A stretch of DNA of 17,456 nucleotides from Paraglomus occultum. Its lineage: Eukaryota > Glomeromycota > Glomeromycetes > Paraglomerales > Paraglomeraceae. This document shows, in pieces, positions 17,409 to 17,456 of the stretch. The notes under the pieces are model-generated. The model was given only the letters and a program-made list of their open reading frames with translations. It did no database searches and was not told where the DNA came from. Every line of letters begins with the position of its first letter. The stretch's first letter is position 1. The position numbers and the translations under genes were made by a program. The DNA is taken from NCBI GenBank assembly GCA_910592205.1, contig CAJVPJ010000754.1, positions 1 through 17,456 on the forward strand, in the 5' to 3' direction.

Positions 17409-17455
17409 CGATAGTAAGTCACATGGTAAAATCTTCCTCCGCAGTAATCAAACAA
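17409..17455 (-). repeat. Right inverted terminal repeat
   Basis: Reverse complement of 14250-14296, with one extra base in the A run at 17428-17431, one mismatch and a small indel near its inner end. It reaches the window edge, so its outer boundary is unknown. Confidence 0.8.
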
Positions 17456-17456
17456 T

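Larger units (their letters stand above)
14250..17455. mobile_element. Element with inverted terminal repeats and overlapping ORFs
   Basis: The left sequence 14250-14296 is repeated in inverse orientation at 17455-17409. Twenty-seven bases match perfectly (starting TTGTTTGATTACTGCGGAGG). One extra base on the right copy follows, then ACCAT, one mismatch, TGACTT and a looser end. About 3.2 kb lie between. The right copy reaches the window edge, so the true outer ends and any target duplication are not visible. Just outside the left copy is CAGGGGTG (14242-14249), which resembles hAT-type termini, but its partner would lie beyond the window. No transposase, integrase, polymerase or helicase motif is seen inside. 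Coding sequence runs to three bases from the right repeat. It may be a non-autonomous transposon carrying its own genes, or a virus-like or plasmid-like insertion. Confidence 0.55.

Noticed and set aside
14250-17455. Parvovirus- or densovirus-like insertion (terminal repeats, overlapping ORFs, similar size)
   Set aside because: No superfamily-3 helicase, nickase or capsid motif can be found in any frame, so the resemblance is only in layout.

Overview
The window looks like nuclear DNA of a filamentous fungus, most likely an arbuscular mycorrhizal fungus (Glomeromycotina). I infer this from three things: AT-rich intergenic sequence, short GT-AG introns of about 60-170 bases, and the start of a gene from what I recognise as the large kinase-like families of these fungi. 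I could run no database search, so the placement is an inference.

Layout. (1) 1-543, minus strand: 5' part of a kinase-like gene that runs off the left edge. A leucine-rich-repeat scrap lies just beside its start. (2) 646-2934: no convincing gene. (3) 3017-4789, plus strand: an intronless FAD-linked oxidase of the berberine-bridge family, with both residues expected to tether the flavin. (4) 5480-5725, minus strand: decayed leucine-rich-repeat units. (5) 7255-12171, plus strand: a complete 15-exon tricalbin / extended-synaptotagmin gene. Every splice junction keeps frame and the product is 1162 residues: a membrane hairpin, an SMP lipid-transfer domain and five C2 domains. (6) 12842-13451, minus strand: broken, bacterial-looking coding scraps, one resembling a ribbon-helix-helix antitoxin. 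(7) 14250-17455: an apparent mobile element with imperfect inverted terminal repeats of about 47 bases.

The element is the most unusual part. It has no transposase I can recognise. Its right half holds about 840 bases open in two frames at once, followed by an extension in the third frame that stops three bases before the right terminal repeat. Only one of the three frames has an early ATG. The other two lack an ATG for the first 94 or more codons, so they would have to be reached by splicing, frameshifting or editing. A heptamer of -1 slippery form (GGGCCCC, 16731-16737) sits exactly where the first frame could pass into the third. A pogo/Tigger-like terminal sequence lies in its left half. 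It may be a new transposon family, a domesticated or virus-derived locus, or a gene damaged by indels; the sequence alone does not decide.

The oxidase and the tricalbin appear to be independent housekeeping or metabolic genes. Nothing suggests that they form a cluster with each other or with the element.
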